Numbered from the stretch's first letter, positions 35,793-47,559 are shown. The stretch is 64,000 nt of DNA from Massospora cicadina (GCA_022478985.1 JAKSZP010014508.1:179813-243812), one strand, 5' to 3'. Notes: generated from the sequence alone by a model not told the origin. A program made the numbers and translations.

Positions 35793-35837
35793 TAGTTTAG
35801 TAAAGAATTTATTATAATGTCATATAAAGAAGAAATG

Positions 35838-37085
35838 CGCACGTTGTGACTGAGATTTCCACTGTGAATCAGAATGCCTTAAACTCAGCGGACCATTGGG
35901 AGTTCACTGCCTTGGAAGAACGAGTCACCAAGATGGAGGAAGCAGTAGAAGATGTAGCCAACTTTGGGAATGAGTTACTCGGCAAAGTAAACTCATTGAA
36001 GAAGTAAGAGGAAACCTCGTTTGAGAGGTCCTATTCCTGAAAATGGAGTGAGAAGTGGATCACATTCATTTAAGAAAACTTGGTGAAGATATTGAGAAAT
36101 TGATTAAAGAAGTGGAGGACGTGAAAGCCCAGAGATGTGCTAATGAGCCTGATATGGCCAGCGATGCCAAAGAGAGAAGTCCTCACACAATACTTGGGAA
36201 GTTGAATACCCCAAGAAATATGCCGCCCGCCTTTAATGCCATTTCAGAGATGACACCTGAAGTCACTCCACAAGTTAGCCGAGTAGCTGAACCAAGAGAA
36301 TCAGCCCAAAATGACTTGGAGGAATTTAGGGCAACATCAAAATTGCCTACATTCCATTGGGATAACGCCCCAGAGTTTTTCCAACTTTTTGACATGACTA
36401 TTAATGAATACAGGGATCATCAAAAGGCGTTGACAGTTATGAACTGCCTGAACACTGACTGCCGAAACTAGTGTTACCCCACTTTGAGGGGGACAGCTGG
36501 TTGTATGCCAAGGCTAAGGCGGCCATAATGAAATAGCTCAGGAGTCCAACCCGCATGTCAAAATACAAGCAAGAATTTATGGGAATTCAATCCCATAATG
36601 ATTAGTCTCTTGCTAGCTTCACGGATTAATTTTACCAGGAGTCACAGATCCTGGCCAGAGCTAAAGTGTTAGATGACTTTGATGCTAAAATCACTTTGCA
36701 AGTGGCCCTTTGGCCCTATCACGATTTGCATCAAATGATGTCTTCTGTATTCATGTGGAGATAACTACCTCGCAAATGGTACACAACCTGAAGATTTTGG
36801 GAGTGATGTTTGATGCCTCAAATAGAAGCTTCAAGTCTAATCTGGTCCAAAATCTGAATCCCACAATGGGAAGTGAAGGAGCAAAAGAGGCTACCAATTG
36901 AACAATGCCAGGAAATAAGCCCAAAGAATTCAGATGGTTAAGCAAGAAAAAGAAGGTCTGCTTTCAGTGTGGCGGGAAAGGACATTTTGATGCATATTGT
37001 AAAAAGCAAAAGGATCAGATTAACGTGGTCCAGGCCAAGGAGACAGCAGCCACTAAAGATTCAGGAAAAGGGCCCGCTGCCTAGA
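35838..37085 (+). pseudogene. gag: E gag
   Basis: A Glu-rich coiled-coil-like N-terminus (LEERVTKMEEAVEDVANFGN, about 35910) precedes a frameshift, then the open block 36055-36471 (EDIEKLIKEVEDVKAQ; PTFHWDNAPEFFQLFDM, gag-core-like). The rest of the core runs over 36480-36720 with stops. A nucleocapsid knuckle CFQCGGKGHFDAYC lies at 36959-37000, followed by a Lys-rich stretch. Would form particles and bind RNA; broken. Confidence 0.8.
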
Positions 37086-37389
37086 CAAGGAACAGTCTAG
37101 TGTGGAGGAGAACCTGTTCCTCCTGATATTATAAATGAAGACATAGATATTAGCTATCTATTCATAGATGACAAACAGAATCAGCTATACCAAGTGGTCA
37201 ACATGGATGTAAATGCCGTGACTAGAGCCGGGCAAAAAAAGATTGACCCCCAAGATAATCCAGGAATTCTCCCGGCCATACGCCTGACAACTGGCAGAGA
37301 AGATTTGAGCTGCTGAGAATTCTAATGAGTTATCAGATGTCCATTTAGATGAGGCCAATCTGTCGATCCCCCTTGGTGCTATAAAGGAA

Positions 37390-37945
37390 TTGTTTCCTGA
37401 ATTATTGGCGCAGATTATTCATACCCTAGGTTCAGCTAATAACACCGCCATTCAATCAGTAAATACTATATTACAATGCTCTAAGTGTACATATATTGAT
37501 ATTCAGGTAAATCGAGTAAGGGTGAGGGCGATTGTCAACAGCAGAGCGCCCATCTTTATTGTATTGACCAAGCTGGTGATGAGGATGAAGATCTCCCCGG
37601 ACTTGGAACACAAGAGAGAATATAGAACAGCTGGGATGAACATCACCGTTTCCTGTGGAGCGTATAGTGTGCTTCCATTATGATTCAGGTCGTTGGTAAT
37701 ATCCACGCCAGTGATAGTTTTGGCGAACCAAAACTATGATTTCCTATTCAGAACGGAGTTTCTGCGGAAGTATGGATTTAAATGTACCTTTGGGGATAAT
37801 ACGTTGACCATCCTGGGTTAGATGTTACCATTGGTATACCAGAAGGATGGTGAAGCTCCATTGAATCAGAGAAACAACTTCATTAGTATGATATACAATG
37901 ACATCATTGTACTAATTTGATACCAATTAGTTGGTAGGAAGCAAC
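37390..37945 (+). pseudogene. pol: E aspartic protease, catalytic Asp lost
   Basis: Peptide 37390-37683 includes RVRAIVNSRAPIFIV, LVMRMKISPDLEHKREY and TAGMNITVSCG, aligning with the A2 protease (LTKLIKKIKIAHDLE). The family motif D-S/T-G is N-S-R here; both changes fit G to A. A stop follows at 37681; the remainder reads on to the RT. Confidence 0.7.
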
Positions 37946-38301
37946 GAGAGATGCCGGCGGAAATCTTAGAAACCCGTGGAATCTCATCAAGGATCAATAA
38001 GGAAAGGACCAGAGTGGCCGGATTGCAAATAATAGTTGACACAGGGTTGACTTGGAGATTCCTGAGCTGTTGTATAGAGAAGTTGGAAGCCCCTGGAAGA
38101 AGTCTAGAGTGGAGCCATGGGTGTCTCCTGGGATAATAATGCCAGGTTATGGAGAAATACGAGTTCTTCTGGCGAATTTTAGCGAAAAACTAATGAAAAT
38201 CAAGAGGAATCAAATCATCACATTTATTCATTTGATCCTGATGGCAGAATTGAGAAATTCCTCAATTTTGGGTCTCTAGATGAAATAAATTATCAGCTGG
38301 A

Positions 38302-39730
38302 GTGGCTAAAAGCAATAACCTATTGGTTGATCGGGAGCAGCTTGCTGACCTGCTGGAAGGGCAGAAGGAGGAGGTGCTTGAATTATTTGAGAAATATTTA
38401 GAAATGTTCACTCAGGACAACCACAATTTGGGATGCGCACATGAAAAAAATCACAAGGTCAACACCAGGGAAAATCTACTGTTAAGGATGAGACCAATAC
38501 TAAGATTAAAAGCCACTGAAGTGGTAGTGGAGGATGAGATCAGCAAACGAGTGAAGCATGGGCTTCTAGTTCTGTCATCAAGTCTCTAGGCGAGTCCAAT
38601 TCTGATTGTGAAGAAGAAGGATGGATAGAACCAGGTGTTAATTGACTACCAGAGGCTGAACAAAATTACAAAGAAGGATTCATATCCCCTACCAAGGATT
38701 GATGATGCGCTGGATCAAATTAGGAGAAGCGAGGTATATCTCCAAAATGGATCTAATCTCAGGATACTGGCAGATTGACTTTCCAGAAGAAGACCAAGAA
38801 AATGTGTGATTATTACTGCGCTGGGGTTATACCATCCGACGAGGATACCCCATGGTCTTTGCAATGTGCCCGCGATGTTCCTGAGGGCCATGGATGCAAT
38901 ATTAAGCGACCTGAAGTTGTCATGCATCCTGGTATATCTGGACAATATCAATGTGTTCAGTAGGACGTTTACTGATCACCTGCACCACTTGGAGGAAGTT
39001 TTTAAGAGACTGTCCACGGCTAACCTGATGATCAAGCCAAGGAAGTGCCACTTCTTCAAGAAAGAGTTGGAATACCAGGGATTTGTGATTAACGCAAATG
39101 GATTGCAGCTGCAAACCCAGAAGATAGCAGCTATAGAACTTATGGCTGTACCGAAGAGTGTCTGAGACATCCAAGTATTCCATGTGATGGTTGGATACTA
39201 CAGAAGAGTTATTCAGAACTTCACCCAAATAGCTGAGCCTTTATTTCAATTGTTTAAAGGACCCAAAAAGAGATTCATATGTAAAGAAGAGGCCCAGGAC
39301 TACTTTGTTGAGTTACGCCAGTATTGATAGATTCGCTGATTCCTGAAATATCCAAATTTCAATTGGGAGTTTATCATTCAGACTGATGCTTCGTTGATGG
39401 CAATCAGCGCTGTACTGAGCCAAATAGATGAACTTGGGGACAAGCATCTGGAGGCATATGTGAGCTGGACACTCTCAGATGCTAAGAGGAACTACACCGT
39501 GATTGAGTGGGAATACCTTGCAGTCATATACGCATGCAAGCAGTTTTGGGTGTACATTCACGGAACGCACTTTAAGGTGGTTATGGACCACTCTTCGCTT
39601 CGTTGGCTGAACAATCTATGAGAACTGGAAGGATGACTGGCCTGATGGGCACTTAAGCTTCAGGCTTACAATTATGAGATAGTCCACCAAGCGGGGGCTT
39701 CTCATCAGAACGCGGAAGGCTTATTGCAGT
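38302..39730 (+). pseudogene. pol: E reverse transcriptase-RNase H
   Basis: RT: N-terminal extension 38302-38589 (EEVLELFEKYLEMF), a fingers block with a stop at 38587 (SPILIVKKKDG, DYQRLNKI), GYWQIDF, IPHGLCNVPAMFLRAMD, and the palm box YLDNINVFSRTF, where YLDD has become YLDN. The thumb has LEYQGFVINANGL and VGYYRRVI. RNase H from about 39380: QTDASLMAISAVLSQID, EWEYLAVIYACKQFW, VVMDHSSLRWLNNL. Stops at 39163, 39619, 39634 and 39643 are TGA where Arg is expected. Confidence 0.9.
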
Positions 39731-39899
39731 TGCCAATGGTCCAGTTGGTATACCCGCAGGTGGATAAGCTATTCCAGATAATGGTTAAAGGAAGAATTGA
39801 GGATGGGCCTCAAGAAATCCAAGGTGTGCTTCAAAAAGAGATGGAAAACACTGAGACTATGGATGGACAAGTATTCAAGATGATCAACAGGAAGCAGCT

Positions 39900-41005
39900 A
39901 TTATTCTAGAAATCGTCAGAAAGAGCAGCAATAGTACAAGCATCTCACAATGTTGTCAGGCACGGAGGCCTGAGAAAAACAACTGACCAGATTTGCCAGT
40001 ATTATTATTGAGATTCAATTATTTACGATGTCACAGATCATCTAGCTTGTTGCGTCAAGTGTCAGCTGCACAAACCACACAAGAATACAACTGGATACTG
40101 GCTGGTCAGACCTGGATTCACCTGGCACACAGTGTCCATCGACATGATGGGACTGCTGATGATGAGAACAGGGGGAGTCAAGTACATCAAAGTTGCTATA
40201 TACCATCTGATGAGATGGGTTGAAATGAATGCCCTAACCAGAGTTGATGCTACCAGTACTGTGAGATTCATCCTGGATCAAGTAGTATACTGGTATGGAT
40301 GTCTGCAAGTCCTACTGAGTGACAATGGGACCAACTTCATGTCTCATGTGATCCCAAGGCTAAACAAAATAATGGGGATCTGAGGAGTCATGGCAGTACC
40401 ATACTAGCTGGAGACAAACGGACTGGTAGAACGGGTCAATGGGACGCTGGCCGCGACGCTGAGGAAGCTAGTCACAGGGAGAACTTCCGCGTGGGGAATG
40501 TACCTGAGTTTAGTGATGTTCACCTACAACATTAGTCATCATACGGCGATGGGAAAGTCACCATTTGAATTAATATATGGAAGATAGGCCGCGTTGCTGA
40601 TGATTTTATATTTGGTAGTGGAGCCTACGTCAGGGATGAGTACTGAGCAATACTTGAACTGACTGACGAGTATCCTAATTGATATGCAATCAAGAGCATT
40701 TGATATAACCTCAAAGAAAAGGATATGGGCGAAATTGAAGGATGACAAAAACTGATTGGCATAAAAAGAATATCAAATGGGGGAAAGAGTCGCCTATTGC
40801 AATATGCATGGTTTTGGATGAAGAAAAAAATTAGATGCGTTGTAGTTGGGTCCATTTGAAGTAATTGCCAAGATGGCGACCAATGCTTACTCCATTAAGA
40901 ATCTCTTGGATAGAAGAGTTGTAAATTGAGTCCACGCTAAGTGTCTAAAGCGTTGGATCAAGGAAAAAAATAAAAGAGTTCCCGAAGGACAGATGAACCA
41001 TTAAG
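39900..41005 (+). pseudogene. pol: E integrase
   Basis: Zinc-binding HHCC domain at 39945-40080 (HNVVRHGGLRKTTDQI, then CCVKC). Catalytic core: SIDMMG near 40135, LLSDNGTNF near 40315 and LVERVNGTL near 40430, giving D, D and E with 35 residues between the last two, the standard DD35E spacing. It then reads MFTYNISHHTAMGKSPFELI. The C-terminus includes YSIKNLLDRRVVN and HAKCLKRW; no chromodomain follows. Stops at 40381 (TGA for Arg) and 40405 (TAG for Gln) among others. Confidence 0.88.
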
Positions 41006-41350
41006 TTGTTCATGACCTAATGATTAGGTCAAGTCCAAAAAAGGACCTCTGAACCATGGAAAACTGGTAGGTTTAAGTACCCAGGACCCAGTTTGGGGGA
41101 AAAGATGGACCTTTGAAATGAAACAAGGTCAAGTCCCATAGGAAAAAAGAAGTATAAAGATAAAAAATCGATAAAAAATATGGGAAAAAAAGAGATTTTT
41201 AAAATGCATAGATAAAAAAGCTGATATATTTTTAAAATTTTATTCATATTGATCATCCTCATTACAGGGATGATTCCACCTATGTCGCCTCTTGGGGGAG
41301 GGAAGATGGATCACTGTAGGAAGAAACAGCCCATCAAAATTGATATGTGA

Positions 41351-42415
41351 TCAGACACTTGCGAGGGCAAGACCTACACAAAACCACATCATCAAGCGGA
41401 TGCTGAGCCCTGAGAAAATTGTGACTAGGGGAAGGGAAATCGAGATGTTGGAATATGCCAATTGTGAGACCCCAGAGCGGTGAGGAAAACAACAATATAG
41501 GAAGATGCAATCAGCAAATAACCCTAAGTAATCCCAATAAGGCACCAGCGCTGGAAGATTTGTCTTGAGTGCCTGCTGATGGGCCTCATCAAGAACACTA
41601 GAGATGTGAGCTGGCAGCAAAGAAGGAATACTCAAGGGGGTTGTTGAATCATGCCCCCAATTAATGCCATCAACGGAAGATAGCGATGAGAAGCTCTGGA
41701 GAGGAGGTAGTTATGCAGAGAGCGGATTGCATCCTGCAAACGGTGACTACGGGCTTCACAGAAGCTAAAGCTGAATGACCGGTGGAAGCCAGGAGAGGCT
41801 GGAAGCTTCATCGACCAACTTTGAAGAACTTGGCCAGCAAAGCAAAGAGCATAAGCGGCAGTATCCTGATCTAGAAGGCTGTCCAGATCAGAGGGATTCA
41901 GCGCTAATGCCAAAGTCTCAGTGACTTGGGCCTGGAGTTCAGTGTAGGGGAGCTCAAAGTGTATGCTGTTACTGATTGAGAGCTCATAAACCAGTACGAC
42001 GGGTTTATAGAAATGACCAAGTTGGAAGAGGAACTCAGGGAGCAAGTCTGCCCCAGCTAGGAACAAATGATCCAGAGCAACCAACATAATCTCTGGAGCA
42101 TTAATGATGATGTTTGGAGCATCAGCAAAAGGAGCCAAATTCAGGAGGGTTTTGAAGTCTAACTCTGGAATAGACTGTAGAGTAAGAATCAGCTGAGAGT
42201 TGTTTGAAATGATGGCCAGCTTTTGGAGGGATTTTTTGCCATTTCTGGTAATTTGATGGAAATCTAGCCACTTGTGCCAGACTAGGCGTATGAGTCCTGG
42301 AAGGACCATAGTTTAGGTTCCATTGAGCATCCCAAATCATCTGCTGGAAGAGACAGAGGTTTATATCAGACAGACTATTGAGGAGCTGCTGGTAGCATGA
42401 TTCAGAATTCGACAT
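41351..42415 (-). CDS. Antisense ORF between integrase and 3' LTR of E
   Basis: An uninterrupted frame of 225 codons (42309-41632) runs opposite to E in its 3' region. A plausible start lies at 42415 (MSNSESCYQQLLNSLSDINL) in another frame, joined by a frameshift near 42310, and readable peptide continues past a stop to 41351 (LPAHISSVLDEAHQQALK). The protein has mixed composition, with LLPEFLFQLGHFYKPVV, LQAQVTETLALAL and FCEARSHRLQDAIRSLHNYL; it looks helical. I recognise no domain. Some plant Gypsy lineages carry antisense ORFs here, so an accessory protein is possible. It could also be captured host sequence. Confidence 0.5.
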
Positions 42416-42978
42416 TTGAGCTGGACAAGAGGGGGGATGTCGGAATTATATAGAAGTTAACATTATGCACTCTATAATCCATTAAGCTACAATTTTGGGG
42501 AAATTAGTCTCAAAATTAATGAGATAAGCTTTCCAAGGAAAGAATTAAGATGACTTACAGCCAAGAGGTTATGAGTGAAATAACAAGGGCAAATAGAAAT
42601 GAGTATTTTCATCAAGCTGTGAAATGAACACTGATAGCAAGAGTCTCCTGTCTAGTACAAGGAGAAAATCAGGAAAATGAAGGACGGGACCAAGATCCTG
42701 AATATGACAGCATGTAATATACCCTGATGGGGGAAAAACTGGATCCTGGGACTAATATCATCACGATTAAATCAATCAGCCTGGCACAACAGAAGGTCAT
42801 GGGGACTGCGCTCTGAGAAGACAGTAGCGAGGAGAAAGAGGAAGAATGCTGTATGCTGAAGGTCATCCTGAGCAGTGTTGAGTATTGACAAGTGTACTTC
42901 GCTTGAAACAATGAAGTATTTGACCAGGTGTCCAAAGCGGTGTTCTCATGCCCCAGTCCTTTTATCGGTGGAAATCTA

Positions 42979-42993
42979 GGCAAGAGGGGGATG
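42979..42993 (+). other. Polypurine tract of E
   Basis: A purine-rich ggcaagagggggatg directly precedes the 3' LTR start at 42994. Confidence 0.75.
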
Positions 42994-44302
42994 TGTTGGG
43001 ATTTTTGCCCATATTTCCAGCCTGATATATTACCAGGACTTGCTAGGGGATAATTCCCTAAGGTGAAGTAAATTGGAAATCAGTTGGCCAAGTTTCAGAG
43101 GAACTACATTTGGGGGATTTTGGGATATTCACCTGTTTTTATCCATCAGGGATTGATCCAGATGAATACCTAAGATCTCATTGGGAGGAGTGGCTGACGA
43201 AATAGGGGCATCTGATAGTGATTAACTATCAGGTGTACTGATTGGGATTGGTCAAGTTTCATCATCAACTGATTGGGAATGAATAGTGAGTTGCGATGTG
43301 AGTGATGCCTTCTGAAACTAGTGAATTGATTGGTTGGTGAAGTGACCTGCCATAATGGGTAATAAGTCCCATTACCTAAGCAGGTCGCTAGCCAATTATG
43401 GTTGGTTTACTTGGATTGAGAGGAAAATGTTTGGGACACGTTTTCAGACTCTTTCCATTTGAGGTCTTAATGATGTCCAATGACGGAATCCTAGCCAGGA
43501 TGGGGAAGACCATCTCTGCCAAGATGAGGAAGGGTTATTCAATGGCAACGGCTGCCATTTCATTAAAGAGGTGTCAACTGAGGGTTAGACAGCTGAATCC
43601 CCTACTATATAACCCCTAGGATTCACTATATTAAAAACAGTATTTTGGAATAGATACAGATCAGCTCAACTTTTCATTTGGTTTCACCCATCCTGGGTCG
43701 ATACAGGTGATAAGGATTTAATAAGTCAGGTGGACCAAGATCCTTGGATGGCAGGAAGCCAGAAGATAAAGAAAAACATTATTTACAGTATTTACAGTAT
43801 TATTAGTATTATTAGCATTACCAAGATTAGTAGTATCTACAGTAATATTGGTGATTTGGTGTATAGTTAGACTATCATCTTCCATTGTGACGTTCCATCT
43901 CAAGGATATTATTGAAGAAGGCAATAATTGGAAGACTCTCAGAGAGAAGAGTAGAGATCTGAGCGGGGATCTAGAGACTAAGGGAACCACAATTTGGGGT
44001 AGCTGCTGACTGTGTGTTGGGCTGAAAAAGACTGTAACCAGGGTATCTTAATGAAGATCGGGTGGATAGGAATATAGGGAATGAATCCCTATGAGTATGA
44101 CTACAGAGTATTTAATTGGAAGTACTGGCCGAAGCGCTGGGCCTAATAATAGTTCAAACTCAACTATACATAATAGTCTCCATACTAATTTTGAATAATA
44201 CATTCTATACAACACAATGAAGTGCACGATGAATTTGAACCTGTGCAGTAAAAAGGTTACTGGGTTGATGATTGATAATCAATCCTTAATTAAATATTTA
44301 CA
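42994..44302 (+). repeat. 3' LTR of E (1309 bp)
   Basis: Starts tgttgggattttt, ends tatttaca, same length as the 5' LTR. Confidence 0.93.
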
Positions 44303-44307
44303 CACGC

Positions 44308-45140
44308 ACATGGGAGTTTGTAAATGATGAATTTTTGGGCTTCCAGGTCAAGACTTACCTGTTGCTGCCACCATCACACAACCCCAAGAATAACAGGAAA
44401 CAACAAGTCTGGAACAGCATAACTGATCACAGAAACCATACCCATGCACCAAGAAGGTATGGGCTGCCGCACCACATAGCATTTCATTGAGGCCAATGAT
44501 GCATTTAATACTGAGGATCCAAGATCAAGATCCTGATATAAATCCTGAGCAATATGAAAGCTCATGAAGTTCCCAGCTGCATCCATATCTAGAGGAGCCT
44601 CCATGTATACCACATATTATCCCAACCAAATTTGTACTGGTAACAGATAACACACATGATCCTTGTTCTTAGCCACCGTGAAAGACATAACTGGGGTAAA
44701 AGATATATGCGCGGACTGACCACAGAGCATCCTCAGGAGAGGAAACTATGGAACCAGCCACATAGGCTATTTCCACCTCTGGCGGCTGCCCATTCATCAA
44801 CAAAGGCACCAATGGATTTACGTATGCTGTCTCTCTGGAGCATCCAAATTGATCTCCCCAATAATCTCCCCTGAAAATAGAACAGCGGGTTGAGGAGGTG
44901 GGACAACAGCTGCAGGTTGAATAAAACCTCTCACGCCTGCAAGCTGCCCAAAATGGCCCACCTGCAGAGAACAAATAGGCCCAACTGTTCTACATGTGGT
45001 CCTGGAGGAAATCATATACTGTTGGGGTGATGAGATAAGTAGTAACTGGGAGGAAAAGATTTTGTGGAAGAATGGGTCATCTGTTTATGACACAAAACCA
45101 TCGCAGCACAATTTATACTGATAAGGGGTGGAGAAAGACC
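44308..45140 (-). pseudogene. gag-pol: C1 protease and short gag remnant
   Basis: The minus frame at 44374-44613 reads DMDAAGNFMSFHIAQDLYQD and LGSSVLNASLA, matching the chromovirus protease DSGA-NFIS motif with the active-site residues altered. Upstream (44669-45015) is a Pro/Cys-rich stretch ending in a decayed knuckle (CSLQVGHFGQL). Only about 500 bp separates the PBS from this point, far too short for full Gag, so gag carries a large internal deletion. Confidence 0.65.
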
Positions 45141-45144
45141 AAAA

Positions 45145-45158
45145 CTGAGGTCTCTCCA
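45145..45158 (-). other. Primer-binding site of C1
   Basis: Minus TGGAGAGACCTCAG, three bases inside the LTR; differs from the site shared by A1, A2 and E, so C uses another primer tRNA. Confidence 0.6.
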
Positions 45159-45161
45159 TAA

Positions 45162-46153
45162 TGTCATGGAGCGTGCTAATAATGATAAGACTATCCTGGG
45201 ACTCTGGGTGAGTGAACACCCAGTACCCCAGCCAGAACACCTTTGGTACAGCCATCCATAATGACAGATGAAAAATGAAAAAGGCAGCCGTGAAGACTAA
45301 TTAGGGGTTCCCATGATGGGAATTACCACTAAGCATTCAATATATCTCAAACTCACCAATAAAATTTTGAAAAATTAAAGATTTTTCTTTAAAAACAAAA
45401 TTTTAGAGAAGAAAAAAATGGAGCAACAGAATAACCTGTCTGGTCCATTGCCTTATAAAATCATAAAAAAATTGGAGACTCAGACATTTTCACTCACTGT
45501 CAAGAATAGTCTCAAAATTTTTGATTGTGATAATTTGCATTCTGAAATTATATGAAGCTGGATAAATTTTGACTTGGACAGTTGAATCACGCTCAAACTT
45601 TGTTACTAACTTTTGCTTCTTGATGCAGCTTCATTAGCAGATCAGCGTTGAGTTGTTTGTCAGGCGGCTGGGGCTGCCCATGGCCATGCCATATACATCT
45701 GGTCCCACTGAGTTGTAAAGGGCTTTTTATTCTCATACCTATCAGGGACAGGCTTTCAGTTTTTTGAAGATGAAGGTTTATGGTGGATTGGAATTTCAAT
45801 GCTCAAAACCAATTTACTTAAATATTTTTAGCAGATTTCATTTTACTACTATTTGTGGAACTTGTTCTGCTGGAGACAACTAGCTGATGGTAAGGATTTC
45901 TACCAACCCTCTGCTGTTAAGCCCCTGGTCACAGCCGCTTCCCCAAACCCTGAATTCTCTGAAATAACTCATGTTTGGTTAACATGGGGGAAAATGACAT
46001 GACCTTCAAGGGTACGCCGTCATCCACCTCTCATCTACCACATGTGCTAAAATTCCTAAGGTGATGAAGGGGGACGGCTGCTGGACTCTTCCCCTTCTTG
46101 GTCTGAAATAGGAAGTTCTGATTCAGCTGCAGGGGTTGCTCCCCAGACTTACA
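45162..46153 (-). repeat. 5' LTR of C1 (992 bp)
   Basis: Starts tgtcatggagcg and ends agacttaca on the plus strand (TG...CA in element sense). It is the uninterrupted partner of the 3' LTR. Confidence 0.83.
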
Positions 46154-47555
46154 ATGTAATGACCAATCCAAATGCCTTGGCGCCCTCTTCATTTCTATGC
46201 GCCAAATCTCTTTGCTGCTCTGAAACAGATTGAAGCCACTAAACCCAGTCTTTTCCCTTTACATATTTATTTACTTTTAAAAAAGATTTTTATGTAATTT
46301 TATGCTAGTAATTTAGGTATTTTTATAATGATAAGGAGTTAAAAAAGCCCAAACCTTCTTTACTGACTTGAGATGGTTTTGTGTAAGTCTGGTGGAGCAT
46401 TCACTACGCTTGAACTGGGTGGTATTCCCTTTCTCATCAAAAGAGGTTTATGAAGGCCAGCCGCCCCCTCATCTTCCAAGGCGACCTCACCCATGTTGTG
46501 GATGTGCAGTTGGTCACGGCTTACCTTTGAGAATACCGCCACCTATCTTAGTACTAACAACTATGGAATTGGTATGGCAGATTGAGGAAATTTGTGTCAA
46601 GGTGATGGTTAATTGACACCATCATGGGGCAAAAGGGACAAATGTAGCTGACAGTGACGAGTCTTTTTCAACAATGGACAACAGCATTAACCCATTGGCA
46701 ACAACGCCTGACGGCCTTGTATCTTTGGTGAATAAAGCCAATAATATCAATCTTTTGGTAAAACTAGCTGACAGCATCAGGTCTTTGACAAAAGTAGCCA
46801 TCTGCAAGGAACCTTCCCAGTTAGCGTCAAAGCCTTAATCCAGCAAATCCTGCATCCAAACGGATGCCATTGTGATTGGATGCAGGCAGGTTGGGCATCC
46901 TGAACCCGTTCCCAACCTTTTGAAATTGGCCCTATGTGAAGTGGCTCTGAGAGATCCTGTTATCCATCAGGTGATACATTACCACTTGATTAGTCATAAT
47001 TGCAGTAAACCTGAAATTCAGGCGCCTTGGGTTGAACCAATGATGACTCAGCCTAATGCTGACACGTTTGGAGTCAGTTGGATAATGGTTTTTCTACTAC
47101 TCAAAGTTCTGCTGGGTTAGGTCAAAATTTGAGGGCCCCAATCTCGTGCGTTCATAGCTATCCACCAATTAACTGACCATTTAAACAGTTGTAAAACACT
47201 GGGAAGATTGACGGCCATTTCTCTTTATTAAAAATTCAATAAAACCCATGCTTCAAAACTATCTTTTTAGTTTAATTATTTTTTGCCAGAACCTGCAATA
47301 CCCCTAATGTTGAATTACAGGGCGCTCAACGAGTAAACCACCAAGGTTCTGTTGATGACCTTGTTGTCTTCTACAATTGACTGGGCCTACCGCGTATATA
47401 ATATCTTGTAACTTTCCACATTTGCCGAGGCAAGCTGCCACCAGGATCTTGGCATTTTATGGACCTAAGTATCCCCGCTACAGGTGAGGATCCATACCCT
47501 CACTAATATCACCATACCAAGTTCCCCATGGTGAAAACCAAACCATACAATTCAG
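46154..47555. other. Unresolved region; may contain the C2 3' LTR
   Basis: Lies between the C1 5' LTR and the C2 chromodomain, where the C2 3' LTR is expected, but it does not align with the C1 LTRs. Its left end carries half a unit of the 78-bp minisatellite. It contains the decapeptide-repeat frame at 46625-46840 and an open frame at 46872-47120. No clear ends. Confidence 0.35.
46625..46840 (+). repeat. 30-bp tandem repeat encoding a decapeptide repeat
   Basis: Six degenerate units of about 30 bp. In one plus frame they give ten-residue repeats such as TTPDGLVSLV, NKANNINLLV and KLADSIRSLT. The frame is open from about 46622 to a TAA at 46838. Whether it was ever translated is unknown. Confidence 0.5.
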
Positions 47556-47559
47556 TCCC

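Larger units (their letters stand above)
34463..44302 (+). mobile_element. Complete Ty3/Gypsy element E (9840 bp)
   Basis: Plus-strand element with two 1309-bp LTRs (34463-35771, 42994-44302), TSD CACGC, PBS at 35775 and polypurine tract before 42994. Order: gag (about 35838-37085, CCHC knuckle), protease, RT, RNase H, integrase to about 41005. Then follow 2 kb with an antisense ORF before the 3' LTR. The LTRs differ at very roughly one site in ten, so it is old. Stops are mostly CGA to TGA. Inserted in C1 between RT and protease. Confidence 0.95.
26625..46153 (-). mobile_element. Chromodomain Ty3/Gypsy element C1, broken by nested insertions
   Basis: Minus-strand chromovirus with 5' LTR 45162-46153 and 3' LTR 26625-29574. 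Three insertions interrupt it: an ORF1-only unit (26950-28888, in the 3' LTR), repeat B1 (31549-33354, in RNase H) and element E (34463-44302, between RT and protease). Removing them leaves about 5.9 kb. Coding order: short gag, protease, RT, RNase H, integrase, chromodomain. The LTRs measure 992 and 993 bp after excising the insertion. TSD not resolved (flanks cattt and atgta), perhaps mutated. Confidence 0.85.

Noticed and set aside
38580..40410. Alternative genetic code (TGA or TAG read as sense)
   Set aside because: TGA falls at both Arg and Trp positions and TAG at Gln and Trp positions; frameshifts occur as well. Mutational decay explains it better.
26620..46158. Exact target-site duplication for C1
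   Set aside because: Flanks cattt and atgta do not match; mutation or imprecise end assignment prevents a call.
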